Part shown: positions 51,548 to 59,911 of the stretch, piece after piece
How positions within the stretch are numbered: position 1 is the first letter of the stretch
Layout of the letters: the number at the start of each line of letters is the position of its first letter
NCBI RefSeq assembly: GCF_021729075.1
Contig: NZ_JAJSAQ010000001.1
Coordinates: 505,997-569,996, forward strand
Direction: 5' to 3'
DNA length: 64,000 nt
Source: Microbulbifer guangxiensis
GTDB lineage: Bacteria > Pseudomonadota > Gammaproteobacteria > Pseudomonadales > Cellvibrionaceae
Notes under the pieces: model-generated
The model's database searches: none
What the model was told of the DNA's origin: nothing
What the model saw: the letters and a program-made list of their open reading frames with translations, nothing else
Translations under genes and position numbers: made by a program

Positions 51548-52948
51548 TCAAATAATGGTTTTTATTGCATAGATACTGTCGACGAAGTCACTGTTGCGGC
51601 CGAGCCAGAGTGGCGTCAGCGGCGTAACGGAAACTCCCGACAGGGTCCCGGAATAGAAGTCACCCTCGCTATCGAAGTAGCTCAGGCCCGTTACATCGTG
51701 AATCACATAGGGTTCGCCATCCACGTGACCGATAAACATCATCACGTGGCCGGGAATGTAGATGAGGTCGCCTACCTGCAACTCTTCCAGCGCCTGCAAC
51801 TTCTGCTCGCGGCTGGCATCATCAAGCCGCCGCGTCGGCGCAAAGTCACTGCGACCCTGCTGGCCGGAATTGCGCGGCATCAGGATACCGAAGGACTTGT
51901 AGACCTCGCCGACAAAACCGGTGCAGTCGCGGCCGTTGTAGTCATGGCCCCAGCCATAGCGCTCGCCGAGAAACTTGAAAGCCTGTTTGATCACCAGCGA
52001 AGGGCGATATTCGAGCGGACCGACATGCACATCGCGACTGCGGGCAATCAGCGCCGGAGCAAATTCCAGCCGCCCCTGCGCATCTCGCACCGGCAACCGG
52101 ACCACATAGCTGGCATAGGGGTTCTGCCCGTTGACGTTGTGGCCCACCTCAGCCGCCGTCATCAGAGGCAAAGACACTCCCATGTCCAGCACCACCTCAG
52201 ACGTCCTCGGATCGACCGGGTTGTAATTGGTCTGCACCTGCGAGCCGGCAATCACCAGTCGGTTGTCACCCTCCTGCCAGCGCTCGATCTCTTCCCTCTC
52301 GCCAACGGCGACAGCCGCCTTGGGCAGCCAGGCCGCGTAGTGATAGTTGACCGCAAACCACCATTTGCCGTCCGCGCTCTCATGCAGCAATGCCAGCTGC
52401 TGCCCGGGGAAAACACCAGTCTCCTGCAGGCGGTCAAGGTCGCTGTCATCCGGTTGTTTGTAGATACGTGTGCGGGTGGGATAACTGCGCATACTGGCCC
52501 GCTGCACGACCATCCCCCAGCGCACCGGGACCTGCTCTGGCAGCTTGTCCCGCTGTACGGCAGCCTGCCATGCGGCATAGTCAGCCTCCGACACCACACG
52601 TCCATCGACGTGATAGCGTGGCGACGAGGCGGGACGACTTACCGCATCCAGCAATTCGAGTACGCGCTTTCCCGGCAGCTGCGTCGGAAAATTGCTCAAA
52701 TGATGGAGATACTGATCCCGGGTGAGATTGGCAGCATTGAACTGCCGGATCTGCTGCTCCGACAGGCGAATGGCATCCCCGTCCAGGCGCGACAGCCAGA
52801 AATCGGCCGAGAGCATGCCCTCCTCGACGGCCGGGACGTCGGAAATAAAGGTGGAATCGCCCCCCGGCGACTTCAAATCAACCCCGCCACCGAGAGCGGG
52901 CAGTGACAGGGCGAATAGCAGCCCCGTCAACGTCATTCTTATTGTCAT
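51548..52948 (-). CDS. Exported NlpC/P60 endopeptidase with SH3-like domains (YkfC-like)
   Basis: 466 residues from ATG 52948 with AGGAGC upstream; signal peptide to about 20. SH3-type regions span about 140-300 (RWGMVVQRASMRSYPT, WWFAVNYHYAAWLPKAAVA). The C-terminal NlpC/P60 domain (about 330-455) has catalytic Cys in GHDYNGRDCTGFVGEVYKSFGI and His in GHVMMFIGHVDG, followed by VIHDVTG. Domain order matches YkfC-type enzymes, which cut gamma-D-Glu-DAP bonds in peptides with a free L-Ala N-terminus. It is first in an operon with the epimerase and RpiR genes. Its leader may be subject to attenuation (see 53099-53332). Confidence 0.92.
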   Translation of the reverse strand: MTIRMTLTGLLFALSLPALGGGVDLKSPGGDSTFISDVPAVEEGMLSADFWLSRLDGDAIRLSEQQIRQFNAANLTRDQYLHHLSNFPTQLPGKRVLELLDAVSRPASSPRYHVDGRVVSEADYAAWQAAVQRDKLPEQVPVRWGMVVQRASMRSYPTRTRIYKQPDDSDLDRLQETGVFPGQQLALLHESADGKWWFAVNYHYAAWLPKAAVAVGEREEIERWQEGDNRLVIAGSQVQTNYNPVDPRTSEVVLDMGVSLPLMTAAEVGHNVNGQNPYASYVVRLPVRDAQGRLEFAPALIARSRDVHVGPLEYRPSLVIKQAFKFLGERYGWGHDYNGRDCTGFVGEVYKSFGILMPRNSGQQGRSDFAPTRRLDDASREQKLQALEELQVGDLIYIPGHVMMFIGHVDGEPYVIHDVTGLSYFDSEGDFYSGTLSGVSVTPLTPLWLGRNSDFVDSIYAIKTII

Positions 52949-53044
52949 CGATTCGCTCCTGTCCCCCCCCGGCGGGTCCGGCCACTCGCCAGTCCAGACC
53001 TCTTTACCTCTGAACACCACAATACCGGCAGGCTTACCACCGCG

Positions 53045-53083
53045 AGAATACATTATTCAAATATCACTAACAACTTTGAATAA
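53045..53083 (-). promoter_or_regulatory. Promoter P2 of the NlpC operon with perfect GAATA-N3-TATTC motif (site B)
   Basis: TTGTTA (53073-53068), 17 bases, TATTCT (53050-53045) on the minus strand. GAATACATTATTC (53046-53058) covers the -10 box. TTATTCAAA (53053-53061) and TTTGAATAA (53075-53083) form a second, wider inverted repeat. Together they fit binding of a dimeric RpiR-type repressor. Confidence 0.6.
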
Positions 53084-53098
53084 ACCTGTAAGCGACAT

Positions 53099-53122
53099 AA
53101 AAAAACCGGCACAGAGTGCCGG
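53099..53122 (-). terminator. Intrinsic terminator in the leader of the NlpC operon
   Basis: CCGGCAC-AGA-GTGCCGG with seven A residues at 53099-53105 gives a stem plus U7 on the minus strand. No minus-strand gene lies just upstream, so it ends either a short RNA or an attenuated leader. Confidence 0.85.
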
Positions 53123-53297
53123 CAACAACAATGGTGAGAAGACGACGGGACAAACCTTCGCCCGGTCTGCTCGGTGGGAACACGAAAAGCACATAGAGCC
53201 CCTGCAAACGCTGCACAACAAGCGCTCGGGGCAAGCTGCCAGATGCTGGGAAACACCAGATCCCGATCCATGCGGCAGCCACAACCAAGGAACCTCG
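53099..53297 (-). ncRNA. Candidate small RNA or attenuated leader (about 200 nt)
   Basis: It runs from promoter P1 (-10 at 53309-53304) to the terminator at 53099-53122. Several frames are open here but none has a good ribosome site or recognisable product. If the terminator leaks, the RNA is the leader of the NlpC gene. The larger gap 52949-53482 otherwise holds only promoter sequence for the two divergent operons. Confidence 0.4.
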
Positions 53298-53298
53298 A

Positions 53299-53332
53299 GG
53301 AATAAACTATTTTCGATTTGATGGACCGTCAA
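53299..53332 (-). promoter_or_regulatory. Promoter P1 with operator-like motif (site C)
   Basis: TTGACG (53332-53327), 17 bases, TAGTTT (53309-53304) on the minus strand is a good sigma-70 match at -35. GGAATAAACTATTTT (53299-53313) matches GAATA-N3-TATTC at nine of ten positions and covers the -10 box. Confidence 0.6.
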
Positions 53333-53482
53333 GAATTTTTTAGTTTTAATCACCCGGTGAGAAGGTTTGAAATTGCGCCGTGTCTGGCGCACAGTTCAAC
53401 ATCGTGACCTATCGCTGTGGCCGATTGGCCTTATTTCGATCGCCCCCGGTGAGGGCTTAAACTGGCCCCTACATCGATAATA

Positions 53483-54679
53483 ATGAAGAAGACCACCATG
53501 CAGCCGACTCCCGACCGCTGGTACAACCTCGCCAGCCTCCTGATGGTGTCCATGATGGGCGCCGCCGTTCTCACCCTGCTTCCACTTTGGGTGGGCGGAC
53601 TCAGCGATCAGGGCACTTTTTCCGAAAAGCAGATCGGCTGGCTGGCGGCGGCCGATGTTATCGGCATCTTTGCCAGCTCGGCCTCAGCAATCCTGTGGGT
53701 GCGGCTCGTGCCCTGGAAGCAGGTTACCCTCGCCGGGCTGGTCCTGTTCCTGATCGGCAACCTGCTGAGCCTCGGCACCACGGATTTCACACTGCTGATG
53801 GCCTGCCGCATCCTCGCCGGCGTCGGTTGCGGGGCGGCCTATGCCGTGGCTCTGGCAGGCCTCGGTGATCACCGTCGTCCCCCGCTGGCCTTCGGGCTGA
53901 TGGTCACCGCACAGGTGACTTTCGGTACCATCGGCTTCTTTGCCGTGCCGCGGATCATGGAGGTATGGCAGGTCAACGGCTTCTTCCATTACCTGAATGG
54001 CTGGCTGGCTGTCACCCTGCTCCTGTGCGCGATTTGTTTCCCCCGCTCGCAGCGGACCGCCGCTGGCCCGCAATCCGCGGGCCTCGGCCCCCTGATCCAT
54101 GGCAAATCCCTGCTGGTCTTTGCTACCACCGTGGTTTATTACTGCGGCGTGTCGGCGGTGTGGGCCTATCTCGAGCGTATTGGTGTCGATATGGGGCTCG
54201 CCGGGGCCGAGGTTGGAGACCTGCTGGGCATCGGCTTTGCCATCAGCGGTCTGGGCTCGCTGGCGACACCGCTGGCCAGCAGGCTGACCGGCCGCTCCTT
54301 CGCCCTGGCAATTTCCATCGCCTTCCAGGTGGGCACCATGGCCGTGCTGATGGGCGAACACAGTGGCAACGCCTATCTGCTCTATGCCACCACCTCGATC
54401 GTCTTCCAGTTCTTCTGGAGCTTCACCATTCCGCTGCTGATGGACCAGTTCAATCGGGTGGACGATACCGGACGCTTTATCGTGCTCTGTGCCAGTGCGT
54501 TCAAGGTCGGTGAAATCATCGGTCCGCCGCTCGCGGCCAGCCTGATCGGGCCGTTCGGCTACGCCGGTGTGCTCGCGCTCGGGATCGGCAGTGTGGTGCT
54601 GGCACTCTGTATGGCCCTGGTGACCGAATCGCGCCCCGAAAGTGCGGTGGCATCAGTACCGGCAGCGGGGAGCCTGTGA
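53483..54679 (+). CDS. MFS transporter
   Basis: 398 residues, 12 predicted helices. It starts MKKTTMQPTPDRWYN before helix 1; RILAGVGCGAAYAVALAGLGD (motif-C-like Gly-rich) follows in the first half, and QFNRVDDTGRFIVLCASAFKVGEIIGPPLA in the second. It belongs to the major facilitator superfamily, with no specific subfamily I can name. It opens an operon with an M1 peptidase, an NlpC-like protein and an AmiD-like amidase, so a muropeptide or dipeptide cargo, in the manner of AmpG, is the natural inference. Sequence resemblance to AmpG is not evident by eye. Confidence 0.85.
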   Translation: MKKTTMQPTPDRWYNLASLLMVSMMGAAVLTLLPLWVGGLSDQGTFSEKQIGWLAAADVIGIFASSASAILWVRLVPWKQVTLAGLVLFLIGNLLSLGTTDFTLLMACRILAGVGCGAAYAVALAGLGDHRRPPLAFGLMVTAQVTFGTIGFFAVPRIMEVWQVNGFFHYLNGWLAVTLLLCAICFPRSQRTAAGPQSAGLGPLIHGKSLLVFATTVVYYCGVSAVWAYLERIGVDMGLAGAEVGDLLGIGFAISGLGSLATPLASRLTGRSFALAISIAFQVGTMAVLMGEHSGNAYLLYATTSIVFQFFWSFTIPLLMDQFNRVDDTGRFIVLCASAFKVGEIIGPPLAASLIGPFGYAGVLALGIGSVVLALCMALVTESRPESAVASVPAAGSL

Positions 54680-56868
54680 CAAAGTCATTCTCGAAAGGTC
54701 TGCTAGTCGGCTTCACTGCTGCCCTCACAATCAACAGCGCATGGGCGCAGCCATTCTTCATCAAGGATCCCTTCGCGCGCCTGACCCAGGCAGAGCTGGG
54801 GCTCGGCGCATTCCGCAGCGCCAATGGCAAGCCGTCAGCCAGTTACTGGCAACAGCGGGTGGACTATGACATTGATGTGGTTCTCCAACCAGCAGCGGCA
54901 CAGCTTGAGGCCAGCGCCGTGGTGCACTACCACAACCAGTCACCGGATGCGCTCGATACCCTCTTTTTCAACCTGGACCACGATGCCCTGGCGAATCAAA
55001 GCGCGGCAGGGTATCGCCTGCTGACGGGCGATGAAACTGCACAGCAGGTGGCCCTGGCCAGGAGCCGGTCCGACACCGGGTTCACGATGGAGTCGGTACA
55101 GCGTGCCGATGGCAAAGCACTTGCCTGGCAGGTAAAGAACACCCTGCTGCAGGTCAAGCTTCCGCGCCCGCTGGAAAGCGGTGAAAAGATCGCCCTTTCC
55201 ATGCAATGGCGACTGCCATTGACGGAAAAGCAGGACACGGTGGCCCGCAGCGGGTATGAAACCCTAACCGATGGCAAGCGCATCTTCGTGGCAGCACAGT
55301 GGTTTCCACGCGCCGTGGCCTATACGGACTACGCCGGCTGGCAATTGAAACCCTTCCTGCAGCAGGGTGAGTTTTCCCCGGAGTTCGGCCGGTATCGCGT
55401 ACGAATCAGCGCGCCGGAGAATTTCGTCGTCGCCGCCAGCGGTGAATTGCAGAATCCGGCGGAGGTCCTGGAGCGGCAACAGCTGCGCCAGTGGAAAAGC
55501 GATGACCCGGAGCCACGATGGATTGTCAGCGCAGCAGACGCCGACGAGAACCGCAGCCACAGCTCCGAGCGTAGGAAGCAGTGGTTCTTCACCGGTGAAC
55601 AACTGAGGAATTTCGCCTTCGCGGCCTCCTCCGGTTTTCAGTGGCAAATCAAACGCGATAGCCGCGGCCGCCGCCTGCAACTTTTCTTCCCCGCAGAGGC
55701 TGCTCCGCTATGGAGTGCTTTCGGGCTGGCTGCCATGGAGCACACCCTGCAGGTATTCGACCAGGCTACTTTCCCCCTGCCCCTTGAAAGCGTCAGCGTG
55801 GTTAACGCCGCTGGGATCGGCATGGAATACCCGGGGCTGGCCACCATTGCCACCCGCCCCGAGCGCAGCGGTGACAGCCCTGAAGCAGGTAGTGCGGATC
55901 AGCCACCCTGGGATGCACTGACCAAGTATGACTTTATCGGTAGCATCATCCACGAGGTCGGGCACAACTACCTGCCGATGACGGTCAACACCGATGAACG
56001 GGAGTGGGCCTGGCTGGACGAGGGGCTGGTCAGCTTTATCGAATACCGGGGCGAGCACAGCTGGGAAGCAAACTTCGATGTGATTTACGGGGAACCGCGC
56101 TCAGTAGCGGGCTACCTTGCATCGGATACCCACCAGCCGATCATGACTTCTGCCGACAGTCTCGGGCAGAAAATCGCCAACGCCTACAACAAGACTGCCA
56201 GCGTACTGAACATGCTGCGGCACCTGGTACTCGAACCGCAGGAATTCGACCGCGCACTGCAACAATTTGCCACTGCCTGGCAGGGCAAACGCCCTATCCC
56301 GGGGGATTTCTTCCGCGCGATGGAAACTGCAGCGGGGCAAGACCTGAGCTGGTTCTGGCGCAGCTGGTTTTTTGATGCGGCCTCAGTGGACTTCTCTGTT
56401 ACCGGAATCCTGCAGAACGACATGGCTCTGCCACTGCGGTCAATTGAGCAGCCCGAACCCGCTGCACTGGCCTATACCGCCGGGGGGATCCAGCAGTTCG
56501 TCGTCGATCGACAACCGCAACTTGCAGACACCTACACGCGCCCCCTGCCCGCACGCACAGACGAGCGCCGTATGAGCCTCCCCCCGCCCCTGCCAGAGCC
56601 AACCCGCGAATCACGCTGGTATCATCTGACCATCGACAATGCCGGCAGCGCACTGTTGCCGGTACCGCTGCAGGTCAGCACGGAGAACGGCGGCTCCTAT
56701 CATCTGAAAATCCCCGCACAGACCTGGATGCGCGCCAGTGACGGCAAACTGGCATTGCAACTGCCACTGCCGGTCGGGGAAGTGCTGAAAGGTATCTGCA
56801 TCGATCCGCTATGGCTGACACCAGATACCGACAGAACAAATAACTGTATCGAGATTGATCCGTCATGA
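54676..56868 (+). CDS. M1 family metallopeptidase, exported
   Basis: 730 residues; a GTG start overlaps the MFS stop (GTGA). Signal peptide to about 24 (NSAWAQ). The N-terminal beta domain (YDIDVVLQPAAAQLEASAVVHY) is followed by the catalytic region: GIGMEYPG (GxMEN-like) near 380, then IIHEVGHNYLP with the third ligand Glu in WAWLDEGLVSF 18 residues on. The C-terminal part is not the usual ERAP-like helical domain but a beta-rich tail of about 170 residues. M1 enzymes are aminopeptidases, so it may remove L-Ala from stem peptides or digest attached proteins. Confidence 0.9.
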   Translation: MTKSFSKGLLVGFTAALTINSAWAQPFFIKDPFARLTQAELGLGAFRSANGKPSASYWQQRVDYDIDVVLQPAAAQLEASAVVHYHNQSPDALDTLFFNLDHDALANQSAAGYRLLTGDETAQQVALARSRSDTGFTMESVQRADGKALAWQVKNTLLQVKLPRPLESGEKIALSMQWRLPLTEKQDTVARSGYETLTDGKRIFVAAQWFPRAVAYTDYAGWQLKPFLQQGEFSPEFGRYRVRISAPENFVVAASGELQNPAEVLERQQLRQWKSDDPEPRWIVSAADADENRSHSSERRKQWFFTGEQLRNFAFAASSGFQWQIKRDSRGRRLQLFFPAEAAPLWSAFGLAAMEHTLQVFDQATFPLPLESVSVVNAAGIGMEYPGLATIATRPERSGDSPEAGSADQPPWDALTKYDFIGSIIHEVGHNYLPMTVNTDEREWAWLDEGLVSFIEYRGEHSWEANFDVIYGEPRSVAGYLASDTHQPIMTSADSLGQKIANAYNKTASVLNMLRHLVLEPQEFDRALQQFATAWQGKRPIPGDFFRAMETAAGQDLSWFWRSWFFDAASVDFSVTGILQNDMALPLRSIEQPEPAALAYTAGGIQQFVVDRQPQLADTYTRPLPARTDERRMSLPPPLPEPTRESRWYHLTIDNAGSALLPVPLQVSTENGGSYHLKIPAQTWMRASDGKLALQLPLPVGEVLKGICIDPLWLTPDTDRTNNCIEIDPS

Positions 56869-57422
56869 AAAAAACAAGCCTTACCCGTCGGCTGCTGATG
56901 CCGTTATTCGCCGCCCTGCTGTTGCCAGTGGGCGCCGGTGCGGCGTCCCCGCAGCCCCAGCAGAGCATGGCCAGCAGGGTCGTCGCCAAGGCACTTCCCT
57001 GGGAAAGCCGCGAATACCGTGTCGGCACGGCCGAGCAGTGCATGAACTGGACCCGTGAGGTACTGGTCGCCGCCTGCGGCAAGCACTTTGCGACACTGGA
57101 AACCAGGGATCCCTGGGATGCACATCTGCTGGGCCCCGACGACAAACTGTTGCCGGAGCATGTGGACTCGCTGGCAGCGGATGAATTCGGCGAGAAAATC
57201 ACCCGTATTGAAGACCTGCGGCCAGGCGACCTGGTTTTCCTGAAAAATACCTACGGTAACTGGGCCGAGGGCGTACTGACCCATGTGGGCATCGCCCTCG
57301 GTGACGGCACCTATATCCATCGCATGACGTCGAACGATGGGATCGTAAAGATTGATCCAATCCCCGCCGGGGATTTCGACTCGGGAATTCGACTGAAGGA
57401 GTCTCTATGTCATTCCGAATAA
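56865..57422 (+). CDS. Small exported NlpC/P60-like (papain-fold) protein
   Basis: 185 residues with a signal peptide to about 26. Cys in GTAEQCMNWTREVLVAAC and His in GVLTHVGIALGDGTYIHR, with LRPGDLVFLKN before it, outline the NlpC/P60 (CHAP-like) layout. The start overlaps the M1 stop (ATGA) and the end overlaps the amidase gene by 16 bp, so it is tightly coupled. It probably cleaves a peptide or amide bond in murein, or could be an inhibitor/activator of its neighbour; no close named relative is recognised. Confidence 0.75.
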   Translation: MKKTSLTRRLLMPLFAALLLPVGAGAASPQPQQSMASRVVAKALPWESREYRVGTAEQCMNWTREVLVAACGKHFATLETRDPWDAHLLGPDDKLLPEHVDSLAADEFGEKITRIEDLRPGDLVFLKNTYGNWAEGVLTHVGIALGDGTYIHRMTSNDGIVKIDPIPAGDFDSGIRLKESLCHSE

Positions 57423-58381
57423 ATCACCTCTCGCACAAAGCTATCTTTCTCGCCGCTTGTGCGCTATTGCTGGGCGGGTGCGCTACTGGTGGTGTCGGCC
57501 ATCACGGCAAGGGCTACAAAATCGAGCGGGTCGAGTCGGAGAATGCCAGCGAGCGGGTTCGCTTCCTGGTAATGCACTTTACCACCATCGATTTTGATCA
57601 TTCCCTGCGGGCTCTGACCCAGCCCAGCTCATCGCCGGTCAGCTCCCATTACCTGGTTCCGGAAAACAACGATCCCACCTACCCCCATGACGACCTGAGG
57701 GTCTATCAGCTGGTTGACGAGGATCGCCGGGCCTGGCACGCGGGCCCGGCGCGCTGGGAGGACCGCTACCAGATCAACGACCAGTCGATCGGTATCGAAA
57801 TCGTTAACCGCGCCCACTGCCACCCGCCAGTGGAGACATCCACCGAAGAAATCGGTGAGGAGATCTGTTTCTTCCCCGAGTTTGACCCGGAACAGATCGA
57901 GCTGGTGATCAAGCTGTCCAAAGATATCCTCGCGCGCTATCCCGATATCACCCCTACCCGCGTGGTCGGCCACGGTGACGTCGTGCCCCAGTACAAAATC
58001 GATCCGGGCCCGCGCTTCCCGTGGCAGCAACTCGCAGAGGTCGGCATCGGTGCCTGGTACGAAGACGAGGCGGTAAAGCGCCATATGGACCACCTGCAGG
58101 GTAATACCAGCAGCGACCGGGAGAGCATCCGCCGCCGCTTCGCCCAGTGGCTGGCCGACTACGGCTATGGTATCGATCCGGAGGAAGCCACCGAGGACGA
58201 CATCACTCTCTACACCCGCGCATTCCAGTATCACTTCCGTCCCTGGAAAGTGGACGGCGAGGTGGACAACCACTCCCGCGCGATTCTGCTGGCGCTTCTG
58301 GAAAAATATTTCCCCAACAAGCTGAGCGGCTACCCCGAGGTCCCGGGCACGTTGATAGCGGAACTGGAAAGCCAGGAATAA
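57407..58381 (+). CDS. AmiD-like N-acetylmuramoyl-L-alanine amidase lipoprotein
   Basis: 324 residues. Lipobox LGGCA (Cys about 25). Amidase_2 domain (about 45-215): RVRFLVMHFTTIDFDHSL (first zinc His), YLVPENND, AWHAGPARWEDRYQINDQSIGIEIVN, TRVVGHGDVVPQYKIDPGPRFPW (later zinc ligands). The C-terminal 90 residues form a peptidoglycan-binding PGB_1-like domain (IRRRFAQWLADYGYGID, FQYHFRPWKVDGEVDN). AmiD of E. coli is an outer-membrane lipoprotein that cuts MurNAc-L-Ala, also in anhydro-muropeptides. Here it would split sugar from peptide outside the cytoplasm, feeding both branches of the island. Confidence 0.93.
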   Translation: MSFRINHLSHKAIFLAACALLLGGCATGGVGHHGKGYKIERVESENASERVRFLVMHFTTIDFDHSLRALTQPSSSPVSSHYLVPENNDPTYPHDDLRVYQLVDEDRRAWHAGPARWEDRYQINDQSIGIEIVNRAHCHPPVETSTEEIGEEICFFPEFDPEQIELVIKLSKDILARYPDITPTRVVGHGDVVPQYKIDPGPRFPWQQLAEVGIGAWYEDEAVKRHMDHLQGNTSSDRESIRRRFAQWLADYGYGIDPEEATEDDITLYTRAFQYHFRPWKVDGEVDNHSRAILLALLEKYFPNKLSGYPEVPGTLIAELESQE

Positions 58382-58464
58382 TTTCGTCACGAACTCAGTT
58401 CTTCAAGGAAGGCGCAGGGCGAATGACCGCTCTGCGCTGATTCCTCCGGTTGGAGACCACGATC

Positions 58465-59106
58465 ATGCATCCCACACTGGCCCGCCTGCACCGGTTCATC
58501 CTCGCAGCGCTGTTACTGCCGGCCATCTCCCATGGCGCAGCAGCGGTCGCAACTCCGGTTGCCAATTTAGCCAATGCCCAGCCCCTGCAACTGCCCTACT
58601 GGAAACAGACAGAAAACCGCCACGAGCCCGAACGCACCTGCTCACTGACCTCACTGGCCATGGTCACCGACTACCTGGGCCTGACCGATCCGGCCAATCA
58701 CGGGCGCACACCGGACTTTCTGTTCGAACAGCTCAATGGGGTCCGCCAGACGGTTGCGGCGCTACAGGATGGCTTCAATACCCTGGCCCGCCAGGCCGGC
58801 AGCGACCTGCGTGCCCACAGCAAGATCGATGGCACCATCACGGAATTGCGGGAAGCCCTGGCAGCAGGCCATCCAGTGATCGTCCACGGCTGGTTCACGT
58901 CCTCCGGGCATATCGTCGTGGTTACCGGCTTCGATGGCGAGAACTACATCGTACACGACCCGAATGGCCGCTGGGACCTGGAGAAGTGGGGTGGCTACGA
59001 TACCTCGGTATCCGGAGCGCATGTCCGCTATCCGAGGAGAGCGTTCGAACTGGCCATCAATGACAATGGCACCGGCGACGATCTGTGGTTGCATATTTTC
59101 CGTTGA
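58465..59106 (+). CDS. Exported C39-like papain-fold peptidase
   Basis: 213 residues from ATG 58465 with GGAG upstream; signal peptide to about 25. Peptidase_C39_2 layout: Cys in TCSLTSLAMVTDYLGL, His in GHPVIVHGWFTSSGHIVVVTGFDG, Asp in YIVHDPNGRWDL. Such exported domains cut peptides or murein cross-bridges. It lies 83 bp after the amidase gene and may share its transcript. A hairpin follows before the convergent pxpA gene. Confidence 0.82.
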   Translation: MHPTLARLHRFILAALLLPAISHGAAAVATPVANLANAQPLQLPYWKQTENRHEPERTCSLTSLAMVTDYLGLTDPANHGRTPDFLFEQLNGVRQTVAALQDGFNTLARQAGSDLRAHSKIDGTITELREALAAGHPVIVHGWFTSSGHIVVVTGFDGENYIVHDPNGRWDLEKWGGYDTSVSGAHVRYPRRAFELAINDNGTGDDLWLHIFR

Positions 59107-59116
59107 GCCCCGCCCC

Positions 59117-59138
59117 TCAGCAGGCAATGCGCTGCTGA
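59117..59138. terminator. Hairpin between convergent C39-like and pxpA genes
   Basis: TCAGCAG-N8-CTGCTGA, with further pairing inside the loop. No T-run follows on either side, so it is a weak terminator candidate. Confidence 0.4.
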
Positions 59139-59161
59139 ACGCAACTACATCGCTGCACCGG

Positions 59162-59893
59162 CTAGGAATGCAGTGCCTTGCGGATCTCCCGAATCACTGC
59201 CACACCGTGGGGGTTGTCGCCATGAACGCAGATGGTATCCGCCTGCATTGGATAGGATCGGCCGTCACTGGCGATCACTCGACCGGCGGCAATATTTTTG
59301 ACCTGCTCGACCACCGCATCGGCTTCCTGCAACACGGCGCCCGCCTCCGTTCGCGGGGTCAGCGTGCCATCTGGCCGGTAACGTCGATCGGCGAAGGCTT
59401 CAAACAATAAAGGGACCGAGTATTCAGCGGCGACGGTCTCGAACTTTTCCCGCTTGGGCGTAGCCATCAGCATCAGCGGGATATCCTGCTCCATGCGTCG
59501 CACGGCCTCCAGGATCGCCCGGTAGACGTCCTCTTTGCCCATCATGTCGTGATACAGCGCCCCGTGGGGTTTGACGTAGTCAATGCGCGTGCCCTCAGCA
59601 GCACACAGCCCCTGCAGGGCACCGGCCTGGTAGAGCACCATGGCGGTTACTTCTTCAGGGGGGCAGGCCATGGAGCGGCGGCCAAAGCCCACCAGGTCCG
59701 GGTAGGAAGGATGCGCGCCGATCTGCACCCCGTGTGCCTTGGCCAGCTGCACAGTCCGGTGCACGGTAAGCGGATCTCCGGCGTGGAAACCGCAGGCCAC
59801 GTTGGCCATATCAATGTGGGGCATGACCTGGGACTCATCCACCAACTGCCAGTTGCCGTAGCCCTCGCCCAGGTCACAGTTGAGTTTGATCAC
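59162..59893 (-). CDS. pxpA: 5-oxoprolinase subunit A (LamB/YcsF family)
   Basis: 243 residues. The N-terminus IKLNCDLGEGYGNW is the family signature; also ANVACGFHAGDPLTVHRTV, GAHPSYPDLVGFGRR, YVKPHGALYHDM and TICVHGDNPHGVAVI at the end. PxpA with PxpB and PxpC forms the ATP-dependent bacterial 5-oxoprolinase that opens L-5-oxoproline to glutamate. Unusually, pxpA is separated from pxpB and pxpC by alr and DUF4392 genes within the same operon. It is the last gene of that operon in this window. Confidence 0.95.
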   Translation of the reverse strand: MIKLNCDLGEGYGNWQLVDESQVMPHIDMANVACGFHAGDPLTVHRTVQLAKAHGVQIGAHPSYPDLVGFGRRSMACPPEEVTAMVLYQAGALQGLCAAEGTRIDYVKPHGALYHDMMGKEDVYRAILEAVRRMEQDIPLMLMATPKREKFETVAAEYSVPLLFEAFADRRYRPDGTLTPRTEAGAVLQEADAVVEQVKNIAAGRVIASDGRSYPMQADTICVHGDNPHGVAVIREIRKALHS

Positions 59894-59911
59894 CGCTGTA
59901 CTCCATGGCTG

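Noticed and set aside
53053..53392. Several overlapping minus-strand open frames of 70-110 codons in the MFS/NlpC intergenic region
   Set aside because: Three mutually overlapping frames, none with a good ribosome site; the promoter, operator-like and terminator elements explain the region better.
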